A stretch of DNA of 64,000 nt, taken from assembly GCA_002345545.1 (NCBI GenBank), contig DDVW01000074.1:12778-76777 (forward strand). Direction: 5' to 3'. Position 1 is the stretch's first letter; every line of letters begins with the position of its first letter. The notes under the pieces were generated by a model, which had not been told where the DNA came from, did no database searches, and saw nothing but the letters and a program-made list of their open reading frames with translations. Below, piece after piece: positions 36,593 to 44,439 of the stretch. This DNA is from Stenotrophomonas sp. UBA2302 (GTDB lineage: Bacteria; Pseudomonadota; Gammaproteobacteria; Xanthomonadales; Xanthomonadaceae). The position numbers and the translations under genes were made by a program.

Positions 36593-38916
36593 CCTTTCCC
36601 GAGCGTCGCCAGGGGCGGACTTGTGGCATCCGGCGCAACCTTGCGCAAGCTTCGAACATGGTGAGCAGCAGTATGATGAAGAGGTCGCATGGAGCCCAGT
36701 CGCGTAGCCGGCAGTCGGTTTGGCGCGTTTTTTCCGGTGTCTTCCTGCTCTCGCTGCTGGTTGGCTGTGCAAATACCGCGATACGGTTCCCCGAGCCCCT
36801 GCGTGCGCCGAAAGAGGTCACCAACGGCGACGAAATCCTCGAAGGAGAGCATGCCGTCGTCCGCAAGCGGCCGCTTGTGGAAGAAGGGCCGGTGATGGCG
36901 CCACCCAAGGGCGCGGTTGCCACGGCCGAGGCGGCGCAGGCACCCAGCCCGGTACCGCAGGTCATTCCGCGCAAGCGCCCCGTGGCGCTTGTGCTTGAAG
37001 GTGTTTCCATCGAGTCCTTCATCAATGTCGTGTACGGCATGGAGCTTGGCTTCGGCGTGCAGATCGACCAGTCGCTGCGTGCGCGTCCGGAGTTGCTCAG
37101 CCTGAGCCTGACCGAGCCGCAGTCACCAGCCAAGGCGTACACCATCGCTCAGGAAGTGCTGGCCGCCTACGGAGTGAAGATCAACGAGCTGGGCGGCGTG
37201 CTGCAGTTCCAGTCGGCGAATCAGGGCGGGCGCGGTGGCGACCTGCCTGCGCTGATCGCCACGCGCTCGCTGCCCGATGTTCCCGCCGGCCAGCGCACCG
37301 TATTCGTGGCCATGCCGCTGGAAATTTCCCAGCCGGGTGTGATCGCTGCCCAGGTACGCAACCTGTTCGGCGCCCACCAGGTCAACTTCACCGAGCTGAT
37401 CGAGGCCAATGCGCTGCTGATCAGCGGCCCTGGCGATGCGGTGCGTGCGGCCATGAGTGCGGTAATGACCCTGGACGGTGGCGGCTTGGTCGGCAAGCGT
37501 TCTCTGCGCATCAACCCGCTCTACCTGCCGGCCGATCTGCTGGCCAAGGAGCTGCGCGACGTACTGGCCGGGCAGGGCATCGCGGTCAAGGGCGGCCCCG
37601 GCACCAACGGTGTCATTTCCTTCGTGCCGGTATCCTCGGCCAATGCCTTGCTGGTGTTCAGCGAATCCGAGGCCGCGCTCAAGACCACCCAGGAATGGGC
37701 CGACCGCCTCGACCAGCCCAGCGAGGACAGCGCCGGTGGCGGCATGTACCTGTATGCCGCCCGCCATACCACGGTGGAAACCCTGCTGCCGGTGCTGCAA
37801 GCGCTGCTGGGCAGCGGCTCTGCCGATGCCCCTCGCACGGGTAGCGGCGCTGGCCCCGGTCAGCAGGCGGCAGCCAGCGGTGAGATGGGCGGGACACGCA
37901 GCGCCGGTGGCGGCAATGCCGCTTCCAGTCGCGCCAGCAGCATCAGCACCCCGAATGGGCAAGTTGCCATCGATCCCATTCGCAACGTCATCGTCTTCCA
38001 GGGCGAGGCGCAGCGCTGGCGCGCCATCCAGGGCGTGCTGGCGCGGCTGGACCAGCCGGCCCGGCAGGTGGTCATCGAGGTCACCGTGGCCGAAGTCACC
38101 ATGACCGACGAATTCAGTCATGGCGTGGAGTGGGCGCTGCGCAATGTCAGCATCGATGGCATGTCCGGTCCGTTGACCGCCCTGCAGGGCCTGGCCGGCA
38201 CCGGCGGGGGCGGGCTGGTGTGGCAGGGCCTGTCCTCGTCCGGCCAGGTCAAGGCCATCCTCAACCTGTTCGCCAAGGACAGCCGCGTCTCGCTGCTGTC
38301 CACCCCGCGCATCCTGGTCAAGAGCGGCGAATCGGCCAGCATCGATGTCGGCACCGAAGTGCCGATCATCACCAGCCAGGCCACCGCTCCGGACCTGCCC
38401 AGTACCGGCGGCAACAGCTCCATTCTGCAGTCCGTGCAGTACCGCAAGACCGGCGTGCTGCTGGATATCGAGGCGGTGGTCCACTCCGGCCAGCGCGTGG
38501 ACCTGAAGATCAGCCAGGAAGTGAGCGAGGCCACACCCACCGACACCAGCGAGATCTCCTCGCCCAGTGTGTTCAGTCGCAAATTGAAGACCAGCCTGAG
38601 CCTGGCCGACGGTGAAAGCACCCTGCTCGGTGGTCTGATCTCCAGCAATCGTAGCGAAGGCAAGACCAAGGTACCGCTGCTGGGTGACATTCCCATCCTC
38701 GGCAAGGCCTTCCAGAGCGCTCGCCGCACCGGTACCCGCACCGAGCTGCTGCTGCTCATCACCCCCTACGTGGTGGAAGATGCCAGCCAGACCCGCGCCA
38801 TCACCGACGCCATCCGCGCCCGCTTTGGCAGCGAGCTGGACACGCTCCGTCACCGCGTAGAGCACGGCGCAGCCCCGCTGCAGACATCGCCAGAGCATGC
38901 CCCTGCCGGGCAGTAA
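36589..38916 (+). CDS. gspD: Type II secretion outer-membrane secretin GspD/XpsD
   Basis: This outer-membrane secretin has up to 775 aa. A lipobox LLVGC, as in XpsD, follows a hydrophobic stretch, then N0-N3 domains (about 140-470, with a Gly/Ser-rich insert near 420-440). The secretin core (about 500-745) contains VEVTVAEVTM, VGTEVPIITSQ and the LLGGLISSNRSEGKTKVPLLGDIPI region cited here by its key residues. The start at 36589 has AGGGTGG at 36579-36585 but leaves 59 residues before the lipid cysteine; ATG at 36673 gives a normal signal peptide. Confidence 0.94.
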   Translation: MTFPERRQGRTCGIRRNLAQASNMVSSSMMKRSHGAQSRSRQSVWRVFSGVFLLSLLVGCANTAIRFPEPLRAPKEVTNGDEILEGEHAVVRKRPLVEEGPVMAPPKGAVATAEAAQAPSPVPQVIPRKRPVALVLEGVSIESFINVVYGMELGFGVQIDQSLRARPELLSLSLTEPQSPAKAYTIAQEVLAAYGVKINELGGVLQFQSANQGGRGGDLPALIATRSLPDVPAGQRTVFVAMPLEISQPGVIAAQVRNLFGAHQVNFTELIEANALLISGPGDAVRAAMSAVMTLDGGGLVGKRSLRINPLYLPADLLAKELRDVLAGQGIAVKGGPGTNGVISFVPVSSANALLVFSESEAALKTTQEWADRLDQPSEDSAGGGMYLYAARHTTVETLLPVLQALLGSGSADAPRTGSGAGPGQQAAASGEMGGTRSAGGGNAASSRASSISTPNGQVAIDPIRNVIVFQGEAQRWRAIQGVLARLDQPARQVVIEVTVAEVTMTDEFSHGVEWALRNVSIDGMSGPLTALQGLAGTGGGGLVWQGLSSSGQVKAILNLFAKDSRVSLLSTPRILVKSGESASIDVGTEVPIITSQATAPDLPSTGGNSSILQSVQYRKTGVLLDIEAVVHSGQRVDLKISQEVSEATPTDTSEISSPSVFSRKLKTSLSLADGESTLLGGLISSNRSEGKTKVPLLGDIPILGKAFQSARRTGTRTELLLLITPYVVEDASQTRAITDAIRARFGSELDTLRHRVEHGAAPLQTSPEHAPAGQ

Positions 38917-38927
38917 GGACGTTTCCC

Positions 38928-38978
38928 GTCAAGGCCGGACGGGCTCGCCCGGCCGGCCTTGACTGCCCCCGGGGGCAG
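38928..38978. repeat. Two adjacent palindromes after gspD
   Basis: An 11-bp stem GTCAAGGCCGG (38928-38938) / CCGGCCTTGAC (38953-38963) is followed at once by the perfect palindrome CTGCCCCCGGGGGCAG (38963-38978). There is no T-run, so these are REP-like or a factor-dependent end for the secretion operon transcript. Confidence 0.5.
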
Positions 38979-39088
38979 TAGCGCCAGGGGCGATGGCAAA
39001 ACACAGCACGCGGAAAACGGCTCCGGACGTGTGGAGCGGTGCATTGCTCCGCCTGCGGGCAAGTCGGTGCAAGCGTCGCCAAACGATG

Positions 39089-39109
39089 CTGTAGGGGCCT
39101 CCCCTACAG
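39089..39109. repeat. GTAG-type REP-like palindrome
   Basis: CTGTAGGGG (39089-39097) and CCCCTACAG (39101-39109) form a perfect 9-bp stem with a CCT loop, close in design to the palindrome at 19215-19235. It lies 80 bp upstream of the surface-protein promoter. Confidence 0.5.
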
Positions 39110-39191
39110 TACCGCCGCAGCCGCACATTCACCCTGCTCCGCAGGCGGCTCACCTCTGCCTGCATTGCCAACTCCGTCGCATTCAAGAGTA

Positions 39192-39220
39192 TTGACGCTG
39201 GCTGAACCCCTCCCTATAGT
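39192..39220 (+). promoter_or_regulatory. Strong sigma-70-type promoter of the surface-protein gene
   Basis: TTGACG (39192-39197) and TATAGT (39215-39220) are separated by exactly 17 nt. Start of transcription is expected near 39227, leaving a leader of about 180 nt. Nothing else in 38979-39408 looks like a gene. Confidence 0.7.
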
Positions 39221-39408
39221 GCTGCTGCACTGGGGACTGCGCACGATGGTGCATGCGCAGAATCAGGGCCAAGGATCGGTTCGGGGAATCCTGAGTGAAC
39301 TCCTTGGCTTCAAGTGCCGGCGCCGGCACGTGCATGCGAGCGGCGGGTGGTGTCCAGTGATGCTGTTTGTACCAACACAACAAACCTAAGCTTAGGAGTT
39401 TCACTCTA

Positions 39409-40860
39409 ATGTTGAACAAGAAGATTCTCGTCGCCGCAGTTGTTGGCGGCCTGTTCGCCGGCAATGCACTGGCCGCCGATCTTTCCGCCCCCACCGGCGC
39501 GATCCCGTCCTACTATGCCAAGGAAATCAAGCTGCCGGCCGACATCGTCGCCGCTGGTAACGACTCCGCCCTGGGTTGGACCCTGAACTGGAACTTCACC
39601 CCGGGTGAAGTCAAGTACGCTCGCGTTGTGCTGACCGGCGGCATCAAGTTCGATGCGAACTCGGTCGTTGAGATCGACGTGCAGGACAACGGCACTTGGT
39701 CCACCACCCAGGTGGGTGCGGTCAATGGCCTGGGCACCAACGTGCTGATCATTCCGATCAGCTCGGGTTCTAGCGCTACCGACAAGCTGACGGCGGCTTC
39801 CAAGATCCGCATCACCAGTTCGACTGATGGTCACGAAGTGACCTCCTATTCAGATGTCGATGCCTCTGTTGCCCTGTACGATCAGGCTTCGCAGGCTCAG
39901 GCCGGTGGCTCGGGCGTGGGTTCGGGTCTGGTGCAGGGCACCAACTTTGCGGGTCCGTACATCCGCTTCACCGAGAGCTACAAGCTGGTTGCCAAGCCGA
40001 ACGTGCTGGTTGCCGACGTGGGCAATGGCAGTGCGACTCCGTTCGTCAACTTCGTCGGCCAGGCCACCGTGCCGGCTACGGGTGGCGTGGACGGCACCCT
40101 GGCCAATAGCCTGAAGATCGAGCTGGTTGATCCGGATGGTACGGCTGGCGTCCAGACCGCCACCTTTGGTGTTAATGGTCTGCCGGTCACTCTGCCGGGC
40201 CTGCTGAACCTCGCCACCACCAAGATCAAGGTCAATGGCCAGTACGGCTTTGCGGTTGACCTGACCCTGGATGGCGGCACCATCAATCCGGCCTTTGACG
40301 AAGAAGCTGCTGTGCAGGGCTTCAATGGTCTGACCAACAACATCACTGCTGGCGACAAGCCGCTGGTGATCGAGGCTGAAGGCACGATCGGTATCGAGGC
40401 GGGTGAGTACTACGCCGATCTGGCTCCGGTGTCGGCCAATGCTGCGGTGTACGGCGTGTCGCCGATGACCAACGTTCTTGCTGGTACCATCAAGAAGAAC
40501 GGCGCTGAGCTGCAGGCTCCGCTGGTGCAGCTGCCGGATGGCTGGATCAGCCGTCTGGTGCTGACCAACACCGGTTCGCTGGACCGCAATTACTCGCTGC
40601 GCGTGCTGAGCGAAGACGGCGTCACCCTGACCACGGCCAACTTGACCGGTACTGTCAAGAAGAACAGCACCTACGTGATCAACGATCTGAACACCGTTCT
40701 CACGGGCACCAGCGCCGGTAATGTGCGTGGCACCATCGTGGTCAACGTGGAAGCTCCGGATGCTGCCGGTACCGGCACCATTCAGGGCCTGTACCAGATC
40801 GTCAACCCGTCCTCGGGCTCGATCAGCAACCACGTCCTGGTTCGCCCGGGCACCAACTAA
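39409..40860 (+). CDS. Abundant secreted S-layer-like surface protein (candidate)
   Basis: This 483-aa protein has a Sec signal peptide (MLNKKILVAAVVGGLFAGNA, cleavage near ALA/AD, residue 23). The mature part has no cysteine, few Met and His, and is rich in Gly, Ala, Thr, Val, Asn and Asp in short beta-strand-like segments, the composition expected of S-layer or similar surface-lattice proteins. Signs of high expression are a near-consensus promoter, a long leader, GGAG at 39395-39398 and a UUCG-loop terminator. It directly follows a complete type II secretion operon, and in Aeromonas S-layer subunits leave through type II machinery. I do not recognise a named domain; a chaperone-like or adhesin role is not excluded. 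Confidence 0.6.
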   Translation: MLNKKILVAAVVGGLFAGNALAADLSAPTGAIPSYYAKEIKLPADIVAAGNDSALGWTLNWNFTPGEVKYARVVLTGGIKFDANSVVEIDVQDNGTWSTTQVGAVNGLGTNVLIIPISSGSSATDKLTAASKIRITSSTDGHEVTSYSDVDASVALYDQASQAQAGGSGVGSGLVQGTNFAGPYIRFTESYKLVAKPNVLVADVGNGSATPFVNFVGQATVPATGGVDGTLANSLKIELVDPDGTAGVQTATFGVNGLPVTLPGLLNLATTKIKVNGQYGFAVDLTLDGGTINPAFDEEAAVQGFNGLTNNITAGDKPLVIEAEGTIGIEAGEYYADLAPVSANAAVYGVSPMTNVLAGTIKKNGAELQAPLVQLPDGWISRLVLTNTGSLDRNYSLRVLSEDGVTLTTANLTGTVKKNSTYVINDLNTVLTGTSAGNVRGTIVVNVEAPDAAGTGTIQGLYQIVNPSSGSISNHVLVRPGTN

Positions 40861-40886
40861 TCGTCTGATTGGTTGAACGCAACATG

Positions 40887-40917
40887 GAAAGGCCCGCTTC
40901 GGCGGGCCTTTCTTTTT
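40887..40917 (+). terminator. Strong terminator of the surface-protein gene
   Basis: GAAAGGCCCGC (40887-40897) with a TTCG loop and GCGGGCCTTTC (40902-40912) is followed by TTTTT. It lies 26 bp after the stop. Confidence 0.92.
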
Positions 40918-41029
40918 GCGAAGCCCTGGTTTTGTGGAACGCGGCAACGCCGCACCGGGCATGACAAGGCGGTTCACCGCGTTGTCGAGCTTGGTCACGC
41001 CACGCTGGGGCCTGCTCCGGATATTGTGG

Positions 41030-41191
41030 CGCGCCGGGCGTGCGTTGGCGTTGCGGTTCGCCGGACGTTGCCCGGCGCTATTGGATGGCTGTGGCGTTGC
41101 GGGTTTGCCGGGCGTTGCCCGGCGCTCCGGGGTGATTGTGGCGCTGTGGTTTGCCAGGTGTTACGGTTCGCCAGGCGTTGCCCGGCGCTAC
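41030..41191. repeat. Array of GTAG/SMAG-like REP elements
   Basis: At least three related palindromes lie in tandem: 41055-41080, 41102-41128 and 41165-41191, with degenerate copies near 41030-41052 and 41146-41164. Each has the core CGCCNGGCGTTGCCCGGCG; on the minus strand the 3'-most copy begins GTAG and folds CGCCGGGC/GCCTGGCG. The family resembles Stenotrophomonas SMAG REPs. They fill most of the 341-bp gap before the acyltransferase. Confidence 0.75.
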
Positions 41192-41201
41192 AGGGGATGG
41201 C

Positions 41202-42296
41202 ATGGCAAAGATGATGCGTGGGCTGTTTCTGGCGCCAGCCACGGCGGGCACCGGGCATGTGCTGCCATTGGACGGGTTGCGCGGCCTGGCGGTGCTGATC
41301 GTGATCGGCTCGCACCTGTCCAATGCCGGCTGGCTGCCGTGGCCCAATTTGTCGGGGATCGGCAAGAGCGGCGTGTACCTGTTCTTCGTGCTCAGCGCCT
41401 ATCTGCTTTCGCATGGCATGCTGGCGCGCGCGCCGGGTGGCCTGGCCCATGGCCGCTACTGGCTCAATTATGGTGTGCGGCGGGTGCTGCGCATCTGGCC
41501 GCTGTATCTGTTCATCCTGCTGCTCAGCTGGGCATTGACCCGTGCGGGCGTCGACCTCTGGCACTACCAGCTGGATACCGCGGCCTTGTGGGCGCACCTG
41601 ACGCTGCGCGAAGGGCAAAGCGTGCTGTGGTCGATTCCGGTGGAGTTCACCTTCTACCTGTGGCTGCCGCTGATCGTTGCGGTCCTGTTGCTGCTGCGCC
41701 CATTGCCCGGTGGGCGCTGGCTGGGCGCGCTGTGGCTGGCAGGGCTGCTGTTCTGGGCGCGTTGGCGTTGGCCGGCGGCACAGGCGCCGGTCAACGGTGT
41801 CGGGCTCGGGCCGTACTTGGTGGTGTTCGTGTGCGGCGTCACTGCGGCCTGGGTGCGGCTGTCGTGGCCGGGGCTGGGGCGTTGGGTGCATGCGTGGCGT
41901 GGGCTGGGATGGCTGCTGCTGGTGTTGCTGGCAATGGCCACGCCCTCGTTGTGGGCATGGTTGAGCGGCCATGCCTACGATCCGGGCCTGAGCCAGCGCT
42001 GGTTCACCGCTTTCGGCATCGGCTGGGCCTTGCTGTTGCTGGCGGTGCTATGGGGTGGTGGGGCACTGGCACGTGTATTTTCCAGCGCGCCGTTGCGGTT
42101 GGTGGGGGTGGTCAGCTTCAGTGCCTATCTGTGGCATATGCCGGTATTGCAGGCGGCCGACGCGCTGGGCCTGCGCACCTGGGGTTGGCCCGGGTTGCTC
42201 CTGCTGTTGGGCGCCGTGTTGCTGGTAGCCATGGCGTCGTTCCTGTTGTTCGAGCGCCCGTGGCGTGGCGTGCACTACCGGCCGCGCGCCAGGTAG
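41202..42296 (+). CDS. Membrane acyltransferase, acyltransferase-3 (OafA/NolL/YrhL) family
   Basis: This 364-aa polytopic inner-membrane protein has about ten hydrophobic segments. The family's catalytic R-X10-H motif is exact in LRGLAVLIVIGSH (about residues 28-40). Members O-acetylate or otherwise acylate sugars of O-antigens, exopolysaccharides and glycolipids. The start at 41202 follows AGGGG at 41192-41196. Lying between REP elements and close to the O-polysaccharide locus, it may decorate that glycan; the acceptor is not known. Confidence 0.88.
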   Translation: MAKMMRGLFLAPATAGTGHVLPLDGLRGLAVLIVIGSHLSNAGWLPWPNLSGIGKSGVYLFFVLSAYLLSHGMLARAPGGLAHGRYWLNYGVRRVLRIWPLYLFILLLSWALTRAGVDLWHYQLDTAALWAHLTLREGQSVLWSIPVEFTFYLWLPLIVAVLLLLRPLPGGRWLGALWLAGLLFWARWRWPAAQAPVNGVGLGPYLVVFVCGVTAAWVRLSWPGLGRWVHAWRGLGWLLLVLLAMATPSLWAWLSGHAYDPGLSQRWFTAFGIGWALLLLAVLWGGGALARVFSSAPLRLVGVVSFSAYLWHMPVLQAADALGLRTWGWPGLLLLLGAVLLVAMASFLLFERPWRGVHYRPRAR

Positions 42297-42316
42297 CGGG
42301 GTACTGTCCGGCGCTA
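42293..42316. repeat. GTAGCG...CGCTAC REP-like inverted repeat
   Basis: GTAGCGGG (42293-42300) pairs imperfectly with GGCGCTAC (42309-42316). It overlaps the acyltransferase stop codon and may be another degenerate REP copy. Confidence 0.35.
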
Positions 42317-42436
42317 CATTGCGACAGGTATTTCCGGAAAAGTCCTGGCCGGGCGGTGGCCGGCTCTACGCCGTGCTCAGCCGGTGGCAGGAATGGCTCA
42401 GGTATCATTGCGCGTTTCCCATTATGGAGCGGGTCC

Positions 42437-43600
42437 ATGTCACACCGCCTTGCAACGCTGGCCATCCACGGCGGCCAGTCACCGGACCCGAGTACCGGCG
42501 CGGTGATGCCGCCCATCTACGCGACCTCGACCTATGCCCAGTCCAGCCCGGGCGAGCATCAGGGTTTTGAATACTCGCGCACCCACAACCCGACCCGCTT
42601 CGCTTACGAGCGTTGTGTGGCCATGCTGGAAGGTGGTCGCCGAGGATTCGCCTTTGCCTCGGGTATGGCGGCAACCTCCACGGTCATGGAGTTGCTGGAC
42701 AGCGGCAGCCACGTGGTGGCGATGGACGACATCTACGGTGGCACTTACCGGCTGTTCGAAAGCGTGCGCCGGCGTACCGCAGGGCTGGATTTCAGCTTCG
42801 TCGACCTGACCGATCCTGCGGCGTTCGAGGCGGCGATCACCCCGAAGACGAAGATGGTGTGGATCGAAACGCCCACCAACCCGATGCTCAAGATCGTGGA
42901 CATCGCCGCGGTCGCGGCCATCGCCCGGCGCCATGGCCTGATCGTGGTGGTGGACAATACCTTCGCCTCGCCGATGCTGCAGCGTCCGCTGCAGCTGGGC
43001 GCGGACATCATCGTGCACTCGGCCACCAAGTACCTCAATGGCCATTCGGACATGGTCGGCGGCATGGTCGTCGTCGGCGACAACGCCGAACTGGCCGAAC
43101 AGATGGCCTTCCTGCAGAACTCGGTGGGCGGCGTGCAGGGGCCGTTCGACAGCTTCCTGGCCCTGCGCGGGCTGAAGACGTTGCCGCTACGGATGAGGGC
43201 CCACTGCGCCAACGCGCTGCAGCTTGCGCAGTGGCTGGAAGCCCATCCGGCCGTCGAGAAGGTGATCTATCCGGGCCTGCAGTCGCATCCGCAGCATGAA
43301 CTCGCGACCCGACAGATGGACGGCTACGGCGGCATCGTCTCCATCGTGCTCAAGGACGGCTTCGACGCGGCCCGGCGCTTGTGCGAGCGCACGCAGCTGT
43401 TCACCCTGGCCGAGTCGCTGGGCGGCGTGGAAAGTCTGGTGAACCATCCGGCAGTGATGACCCACGCTTCGATTCCGGTGGCGCGCCGCGAACAGCTGGG
43501 CATCAGCGATGCCTTGGTGCGGTTGAGCGTGGGTGTGGAGGACGTGGCGGATCTGCAATACGACCTGGCGCGCGCGTTGGGCGTTACAGCGGTTCAATGA
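42437..43600 (+). CDS. metB: Cystathionine gamma-synthase/gamma-lyase (Cys/Met metabolism PLP enzyme)
   Basis: This 387-aa fold-type I PLP enzyme has the Schiff-base lysine Lys198 in HSATKYLNGH, Asp173 in VVDNTF, YSRTHNPTR and FASGMAATSTV, which place it in the gamma-synthase/gamma-lyase group. It acts in methionine or cysteine interconversion and would partner the CBS enzyme at 27202. In Xanthomonas a metB gene marks one edge of the variable LPS locus whose other edge is etfA, exactly as here. The stop overlaps the wzm start. Confidence 0.92.
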   Translation: MSHRLATLAIHGGQSPDPSTGAVMPPIYATSTYAQSSPGEHQGFEYSRTHNPTRFAYERCVAMLEGGRRGFAFASGMAATSTVMELLDSGSHVVAMDDIYGGTYRLFESVRRRTAGLDFSFVDLTDPAAFEAAITPKTKMVWIETPTNPMLKIVDIAAVAAIARRHGLIVVVDNTFASPMLQRPLQLGADIIVHSATKYLNGHSDMVGGMVVVGDNAELAEQMAFLQNSVGGVQGPFDSFLALRGLKTLPLRMRAHCANALQLAQWLEAHPAVEKVIYPGLQSHPQHELATRQMDGYGGIVSIVLKDGFDAARRLCERTQLFTLAESLGGVESLVNHPAVMTHASIPVARREQLGISDALVRLSVGVEDVADLQYDLARALGVTAVQ

Positions 43601-44439
43601 TGGCTCGAGTACCGGCCTCCTGGAGTAGTAGCGTGTCGATCATCACCGGGCCATTCCACGTGGCCATCAAACATGGTTCCCTTGTCAGGGAACTGACCAA
43701 GCGCGAGATACTGGGGCGCTATCGGGGAGCAAATTTCGGACTGTTATGGGCGCTTATCGCTCCCTTTCTGATGTTGGCTGTCTATTCGCTGGCCTTTGGT
43801 GGAGTCCTCGGCAGCCGCTGGCCGACCGTGGATGGCAAACAGGGGAATTTCACCCTGATTCTCTTTATCGGACTGATTCTTCATGCATTTCTTGCCGAGT
43901 GTCTGACCCAGGCGCCACGCCTGGTTTCCGGTAACACCAGTTACGTCAAAAAAGTTGTCTTCCCGTTGGAGGTGCTGCCCTGGCCAATGGTCCTGTCGGC
44001 ATTGTTCCACCTCTTCATGAACCTGATTGCCTATCTGGTTCTGGCGGTTTTTATCGGGCAGAGCGTTGGTTGGACGCTTGTGTTGTTTCCGCTGGTAGTG
44101 CTGCCGCTGGTATGGCTGGCGTTGGGCCTGGGCTGGGGACTTGCCGCGCTCGGCGTCTATTTCAGGGATATCAACCAGATCATCGGTGTCCTCTCCACGG
44201 CATTGCTGTTCACGTCCACCGCTATCGTTCCTATTTCGGTGATTCCGGAAGGAATGCGGTGGATCTATCGGATGAATCCGCTTAGTTTCATCATTGATCA
44301 GGCGCGAGATGTGGTCATCTGGGGGCGAATTCCGGATTGGCAGGGGCTGGCTGTCTACTCGATCTTGGCGTTGTTTATTTTCTATATGGGATACAGCCTG
44401 TTTCGTGCCACGCGTCGGGGGTTTGCCGATGTCCTGTGA
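43597..44439 (+). CDS. wzm: O-polysaccharide ABC exporter permease Wzm
   Basis: This 280-aa ABC-2 type inner-membrane protein has six predicted helices, an N-terminal amphipathic region (LVRELTKREILGRYRGANFG, the polysaccharide/polyol phosphate exporter signature) and the FRDINQIIG motif. With Wzt it flips undecaprenyl-linked O-polysaccharide to the periplasm. Tandem ATGs at 43597 and 43600 are both possible starts. It overlaps metB by 4 bases and wzt by 11. Base composition here is less GC-rich than in the flanking housekeeping genes. Confidence 0.93.
   Translation: MMARVPASWSSSVSIITGPFHVAIKHGSLVRELTKREILGRYRGANFGLLWALIAPFLMLAVYSLAFGGVLGSRWPTVDGKQGNFTLILFIGLILHAFLAECLTQAPRLVSGNTSYVKKVVFPLEVLPWPMVLSALFHLFMNLIAYLVLAVFIGQSVGWTLVLFPLVVLPLVWLALGLGWGLAALGVYFRDINQIIGVLSTALLFTSTAIVPISVIPEGMRWIYRMNPLSFIIDQARDVVIWGRIPDWQGLAVYSILALFIFYMGYSLFRATRRGFADVL

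Noticed and set aside
28575-38916. Type IV pilus assembly genes
   Set aside because: The tetracysteine GspE, the E-F-G-H-I-J-K-L-M-N-D order, the GspG calcium-site region and the lipoprotein secretin identify type II secretion.
39039-39389. A 116-codon frame in the gap after gspD
   Set aside because: It covers a REP palindrome and the promoter and leader of the surface-protein gene, and has no ribosome-binding site or domain.
41030-41191. A CRISPR array
   Set aside because: The repeats are few, imperfect, palindromic and unevenly spaced, with related rather than unique intervening DNA. They fit REP elements.
40916-42436. The N-terminal extension of metB upstream of 42437
   Set aside because: The frame stays open through the REP array and the acyltransferase in another frame. 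The family N-terminus MSHRLATLAIHGG begins at 42437.
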